DNA of 16,302 nucleotides from positions 1 through 16,302 of the forward strand of contig CAKQLR010000044.1 of the NCBI GenBank assembly GCA_934254725.1. Direction: 5' to 3'. A model generated the notes under the pieces. The model ran no database searches. It worked only from the letters and a program-made list of their open reading frames with translations, and had not been told where the DNA came from. How positions within the stretch are numbered: position 1 is the first letter of the stretch; each line of letters opens with the position of its first letter. The stretch is from an uncultured Clostridia bacterium. Its GTDB lineage: Bacteria > Bacillota > Clostridia > Christensenellales > Borkfalkiaceae. This document shows positions 13,581-16,302 of the stretch, piece by piece. The position numbers and the translations under genes are program-made.

Positions 13581-13865
13581 TTATTCTACAACGGCAAGAA
13601 TGTCGCTCTGTTTGATAATAGTGAATTCTTCGCCGTCCACTTTAAAATCGCTACCCGCATATTTGGAATACAAAACGATATCGCCGACCTTAACCTGCAT
13701 GGTTACGTCTTTTCCGTCTATAACACCGCCGGGACCGACAGCGACAACTTCCGCAGTCTGCTGTTTTTCCTGAGCTGAAGAGGGGAGAATAAATCCGCTT
13801 TTTGTCGTTTCTTCTTTTTCGGTAGCCTTAACTACAACCTTGTCAAACAAAGGTTTAATCTTCAT
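13581..13865 (-). CDS. groES: 10 kDa co-chaperonin GroES
   Basis: GroES is the heptameric lid of the GroEL chamber. The 94 residues begin MKIKPLFDKVVVKATE, followed by the mobile loop ETTKSGFILPSSAQEK (19-34), which binds GroEL. VVAVGPGG (40-47) and VGDIVLYSKYAG (60-71) are standard strands. The frame is open further upstream, but the family start plus the GGAGGCGAT ribosome site fixes the ATG at base 13865, and the CIRCE element lies just beyond it. It is the first gene of the groESL operon. Confidence 0.98.
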   Translation of the reverse strand: MKIKPLFDKVVVKATEKEETTKSGFILPSSAQEKQQTAEVVAVGPGGVIDGKDVTMQVKVGDIVLYSKYAGSDFKVDGEEFTIIKQSDILAVVE

Positions 13866-13894
13866 ATAAAATCGCCTCCGATGAAAAATGCTTT

Positions 13895-13921
13895 TTAGCA
13901 CTCTCGCATTCCGAGTGCTAA
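13895..13921. promoter_or_regulatory. CIRCE operator (HrcA-binding site) of groESL
   Basis: TTAGCACTC (13895-13903), a 9-base spacer, and GAGTGCTAA (13913-13921) match the CIRCE consensus exactly. It sits between the groES promoter and its ribosome site, so HrcA would block transcription at or just after the start point. HrcA itself is not in the window. Confidence 0.98.
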
Positions 13922-13929
13922 CATTTATA

Positions 13930-13957
13930 ATTATAGCCCGATTATTTTTTTTGTCAA
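13930..13957 (-). promoter_or_regulatory. Predicted sigma-A promoter of groESL
   Basis: On the minus strand consensus TTGACA (13952-13957) and TATAAT (13930-13935) are 16 bases apart, directly upstream of CIRCE. Confidence 0.85.
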
Positions 13958-14092
13958 TGGTTTTACCGAAAAAAAACAAAGTTTTTTGTCGAAAACACCT
14001 AAAAAATTTATTTCTCAAAATAATTTAATCGTCTATATATCCGAATTTATTGCAAAAACACATAAAATATGCAAGTTTTTATTTAACAGAGA

Positions 14093-14121
14093 TTGCAAAA
14101 AAAAAATAAATAATATATAAT
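14093..14121 (+). promoter_or_regulatory. Predicted sigma-A promoter of the dCMP deaminase-cyclophilin operon
   Basis: TTGCAA (14093-14098) and a perfect TATAAT (14116-14121) are 17 bases apart, about 33 bases before the start codon. The rest of the gap back to the groES promoter is AT-rich and holds only a direct repeat ATTGCAAAAA (14049-14058, 14092-14101). Confidence 0.75.
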
Positions 14122-14154
14122 TGATGTAAAGAATAAAAAGGAAAGGGCACTACT

Positions 14155-14610
14155 ATGGATAAATGGGATAAAAGATTTATGGATATGGCGGAGGTCGTAT
14201 CTATCTGGTCGAGTTGTTATCAGGAAAACCGCCACGTAGGAGCGGTTATAGTAAAAGAAAAGAGAATTTTAACAACAGGCTATAACGGCGCCCCGAGCGG
14301 AATTGTGAGTTGTGCGGAAAAAGGCGAATGTCTCCGCAGAAAACTCAACATACCCAGCGGAACGAAACACGAACTTTGCTACGCAGTTCATGCCGAACAG
14401 AATGCCATAGCGCAAGCGGCTAAACTCGGAATAAGCGTAGAGGGGGCAACCCTTTACTGCACCCATCAGCCGTGCGTTATATGCGCTAAAATGATAATAA
14501 ATTCGGGCATACGCAAAGTTGTCTATAAATACGGTTATCCCGACGACTTTTCGCTTGAACTTTTTAAAGAAGCAGGCGTCGAAGTAGTAAATTTCCCGGA
14601 AGAAAATTAA
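14155..14610 (+). CDS. Deoxycytidylate (dCMP) deaminase
   Basis: This enzyme converts dCMP to dUMP, the precursor of dTMP, in the cytosol. The 151 residues carry the zinc-dependent cytidine/dCMP deaminase signature: HAEQNAI (79-85, His79 zinc ligand and Glu81 proton shuttle) and PCVICAK (106-112, Cys107 and Cys110 zinc ligands). NRHVGAVIV (26-34) and TTGYNGAPSG (40-49) are typical of the dCMP deaminase/ComEB group rather than of tRNA adenosine or riboflavin deaminases. SCAEKGECLRR (52-62) carries two further cysteines, as in other dCMP deaminases with an extra zinc site. A GGAAAGG ribosome site and a clear promoter precede it. The cyclophilin gene follows after 13 bases, so they share a transcript. 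Confidence 0.92.
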   Translation: MDKWDKRFMDMAEVVSIWSSCYQENRHVGAVIVKEKRILTTGYNGAPSGIVSCAEKGECLRRKLNIPSGTKHELCYAVHAEQNAIAQAAKLGISVEGATLYCTHQPCVICAKMIINSGIRKVVYKYGYPDDFSLELFKEAGVEVVNFPEEN

Positions 14611-14623
14611 AAAAGGAGCAACT

Positions 14624-15145
14624 ATGGCTAATCCTATCATAACGATAACAATGCAAAACGGCAAACAGATTAAAGCGGAACTATATCCCTCGATCGCGCC
14701 GAACACCGTAAATAATTTTATTTCGCTCGTGAAAAACGGTTTTTATGACGGCGTAATTTTTCACCGCGTCATTCCCGGCTTTATGATACAGGGCGGAGAC
14801 CCTACGGGAACAGGCTCGGGCGGTCCCGGTTACGTCATTAAAGGGGAGTTCACGAAAAACGGATTTAAGAACAATCTAAAACACGAGAGAGGAGTTCTCT
14901 CCATGGCTCGCACCATGATGCCCAACAGCGCGGGCTCTCAGTTCTTTATTATGCATGAGGACAGTCCGCATCTTGACGGACAATATGCTTCCTTCGGCAA
15001 AGTGATAGAAGGCATCGAAGTCGTAGACGAGATTGCAAACACAAGAACGGATTATTCCGACAGACCTTTGGAAGAACAAAAAATAGCAAAAGCTGAAGTT
15101 GAAACTTTCGGAACAGAATATCCCACTCCCGAAAAATATAGATAA
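14624..15145 (+). CDS. Cyclophilin-type peptidyl-prolyl cis-trans isomerase
   Basis: This enzyme speeds cis-trans isomerisation of proline peptide bonds during protein folding. The 173 residues cover one cyclophilin domain: FHRVIPGFMIQGGDP (46-60, with catalytic Arg48), SAGSQFFI (102-109) and HLDGQYASFGKV (116-127). There is no signal peptide or lipobox, so it is cytosolic (PpiB-like). A short C-terminal extension (TFGTEYPTPEKYR) is not part of the core fold. An AAAGGAG ribosome site lies just before the ATG. It is the second gene of the operon with dCMP deaminase and is followed by a strong terminator. Confidence 0.95.
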   Translation: MANPIITITMQNGKQIKAELYPSIAPNTVNNFISLVKNGFYDGVIFHRVIPGFMIQGGDPTGTGSGGPGYVIKGEFTKNGFKNNLKHERGVLSMARTMMPNSAGSQFFIMHEDSPHLDGQYASFGKVIEGIEVVDEIANTRTDYSDRPLEEQKIAKAEVETFGTEYPTPEKYR

Positions 15146-15168
15146 TTTAATATTATTGTATAGCCTTT

Positions 15169-15206
15169 AGTCGGTTTTCGATAAAAAAGAAAGCCGACTT
15201 TTTTAT
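15169..15206 (+). terminator. Intrinsic terminator after the cyclophilin gene
   Basis: An 11-bp stem (AGTCGGTTTTC at 15169-15179 with GAAAGCCGACT at 15189-15199, one wobble) has a 9-base loop, followed by TTTTTTATTA. Confidence 0.9.
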
Positions 15207-15297
15207 TACTTTAAAAAGTATAAGAATCAAAACGAATAATTTTTCTTTAAAAGCGCAAGTTGTTTGTACGGGTAATAACCGCAACAGGAGCTTAAAG

Positions 15298-16293
15298 GTG
15301 AAAAAGAAACTTTTCGGAGTGCTAACTACATTACTTATATCCGCTATGCTGTTTTTCGGCAACGCAAGCATTGCCACGGCTGAGCAAAAGGAGGTTTATC
15401 TCGGCGGTATGACCGCCGGTTTTGTTATTGATAACGAGGGGGCAACCGTAATAGGCGTAAACGACATTGCGTCCGAAAACGGTTTACGTTCACCCGCAAA
15501 AGAATCAGACGTCAGAGTAGGGGACGTTTTAATATCGCTTGACGGAAGAGAGATCAACGGAGCTAAGGATATCGCTTCGGTTCTTTCCACGTACGACGGT
15601 AACGGTATAACAGCGGTTCTTGAACGTGACGGAGAAATAATAATTAAAATTATGTATCCTGAAAAAGATGTTACGGGCAGGTATAAACTCGGTTTATTTA
15701 TAAGGGACGATTTTACCGGTATCGGCACGATTACCTACGTTGAGGAAGACGGCACTTTCGGGGCACTGGGGCATCCCGTTTCCGATAAAGCAAAGGGTAG
15801 GCCGATTAAAATAAACGGCGGAAAAATGTACTTCTGTTCCGTTGTCGGGATCACAAAAGGAGTAAGAGGAAAGGCCGGAGAAATACGCGGATTGTTTGAC
15901 GGAAACGAAATCATCGGAACCGTAAAATCCAATACTGTAAAAGGAATTTTCGGAGAGATTCTGCCAAACGTAAAAGCTACGCTTAAGAAAAAAGCAGCCA
16001 TAGACGACCCAAAACCGGGCAAAGCCTCCATACTGTGCACCATTGAAGGCAACACGGTGGAAAGCTTTTCCGCAAGCATTGTTAAAGCCGTTCCGTCCGC
16101 ACCGGAAAATAAGGATATAGTTATTAAAATTACCGACAAAACACTTATTGAAAAAACAGGCGGTATTCTTCAGGGAATGAGCGGAAGTCCGATTATGCAG
16201 GACGGAAAACTCGTGGGCGCAATCACTCACGTTTTCTTGAACGACCCAGAACGCGGCTTCGGTATATCGATAAAAAATATGATGGCGGGTTAA
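15298..16293 (+). CDS. spoIVB: SpoIVB-like sporulation peptidase (PDZ plus S55 domain)
   Basis: SpoIVB is secreted by the forespore into the intermembrane space and cleaves SpoIVFA, which releases pro-sigma-K processing in the mother cell. This 331-residue protein has a hydrophobic N-terminal segment (about 4-28) serving as signal or anchor. A PDZ domain follows (about 35-120, with SDVRVGDVLISLDGREI). The S55 peptidase domain (about 130-331) has GALGHPVSD, with His159 and Asp163 as likely active-site residues, and GMSGSP (293-298), with the nucleophilic serine at 295 or 297. It ends GFGISIKNMM, like the family C-terminus. It is shorter than the 425-residue B. subtilis protein, mainly before the PDZ domain. 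The start is GTG with an AGGAG site 7 bases upstream. No clear sigma-F or sigma-G promoter is visible to me. In Bacillus, spo0A follows spoIVB; here the window ends. Confidence 0.9.
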   Translation: MKKKLFGVLTTLLISAMLFFGNASIATAEQKEVYLGGMTAGFVIDNEGATVIGVNDIASENGLRSPAKESDVRVGDVLISLDGREINGAKDIASVLSTYDGNGITAVLERDGEIIIKIMYPEKDVTGRYKLGLFIRDDFTGIGTITYVEEDGTFGALGHPVSDKAKGRPIKINGGKMYFCSVVGITKGVRGKAGEIRGLFDGNEIIGTVKSNTVKGIFGEILPNVKATLKKKAAIDDPKPGKASILCTIEGNTVESFSASIVKAVPSAPENKDIVIKITDKTLIEKTGGILQGMSGSPIMQDGKLVGAITHVFLNDPERGFGISIKNMMAG

Positions 16294-16302
16294 CATCTTA
16301 AT

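Noticed and set aside
12511..13773. Long open frames on the plus strand opposite groEL and groES
   Set aside because: They are antisense to well-conserved chaperonin genes, show no family motifs, are rich in Phe, Asn and Ser as expected of mirrored codons, and have no convincing ribosome sites.
13866..14018. N-terminal extension of GroES (51 extra residues)
   Set aside because: The extension would cross the CIRCE operator and the promoter; the family start MKIKPLFDKV has its own ribosome site.
14269..14706. 145-codon minus-strand frame across the dCMP deaminase and cyclophilin genes
   Set aside because: It lies antisense to two conserved enzymes and crosses their junction; no motif is recognisable.
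15207..15297. Sigma-F or sigma-G promoter for the SpoIVB-like gene
   Set aside because: A GTATA at about 15217 has no matching -10 element at 14-18 bases, so I did not annotate it.
15694..16296. 200-codon open frame on the minus strand opposite the SpoIVB-like gene
   Set aside because: Its composition is unnatural (many Phe, Tyr and Cys), and the plus strand encodes a clear S55 peptidase with catalytic motifs over the same bases.
1..16302. CRISPR arrays, tRNA or rRNA genes, insertion sequences, prophage genes
   Set aside because: I saw no regularly spaced repeats, cloverleaf sequences, transposase or phage motifs on either strand.

Overview
The window looks like a chromosomal housekeeping segment of an endospore-forming, moderately AT-rich Firmicute, most likely an uncultured Clostridia lineage. 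The reasons are a SpoVG gene, a SpoIVB-type S55 peptidase, a perfect CIRCE operator in front of groES-groEL, the clostridial gene order rpmE / DUF1385-prmC / prfA, sigma-A-type promoters with strong GGAGG-like ribosome sites, and several intrinsic terminators. I see no insertion sequence, prophage, CRISPR array, tRNA or rRNA. The genus-level assignment is inference only.

Layout. 1-1245: the 3' end of dnaJ converges on ung across a bidirectional terminator. 1349-2632: a 414-residue protein that I read as two tandem ferritin-like four-helix bundles, with its own terminator. 2645-5447: spoVG (minus) is divergent from murC (plus), and murC overlaps convergently with a zinc-type dehydrogenase-like gene (minus). 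5596-10081: a translation block of rpmE, a fused DUF1385-PrmC gene, prfA coupled through TAATG, then a class I aminotransferase. 10109-10650: a small P-loop protein with its own promoter and terminator. 10662-11864 (minus): a GntR/LacI-type regulator with a long inverted repeat upstream. 11871-13957 (minus): groES-groEL with promoter, CIRCE and terminator. 14093-15206: dCMP deaminase and cyclophilin as a two-gene operon. 15298-16293: the SpoIVB-like peptidase.

How the genes fit together. PrmC methylates the GGQ glutamine of release factor 1, which the next, overlapping gene encodes; L31 and RF1 act on the same ribosome. DnaJ and GroES/EL are the protein-folding part. UNG and dCMP deaminase both touch uracil in DNA: one excises it, the other feeds dUMP and dTTP synthesis. 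MurC, SpoVG and SpoIVB belong to wall synthesis and sporulation.

Most unusual points. (1) The 414-residue protein contains an internal duplication with exactly the same metal-ligand spacing in both halves (30, 25 and 30 residues; offset 155). (2) Three genes (murC, DUF1385-prmC and the regulator) have no Shine-Dalgarno sequence and carry a -10-like box 5-6 bases before the start codon. This suggests leaderless transcripts in a genome whose other starts are mostly well equipped with ribosome sites. (3) The dehydrogenase-like protein keeps the structural zinc cysteines but has lost the usual catalytic-zinc residues. No large undescribed multi-gene system is evident.
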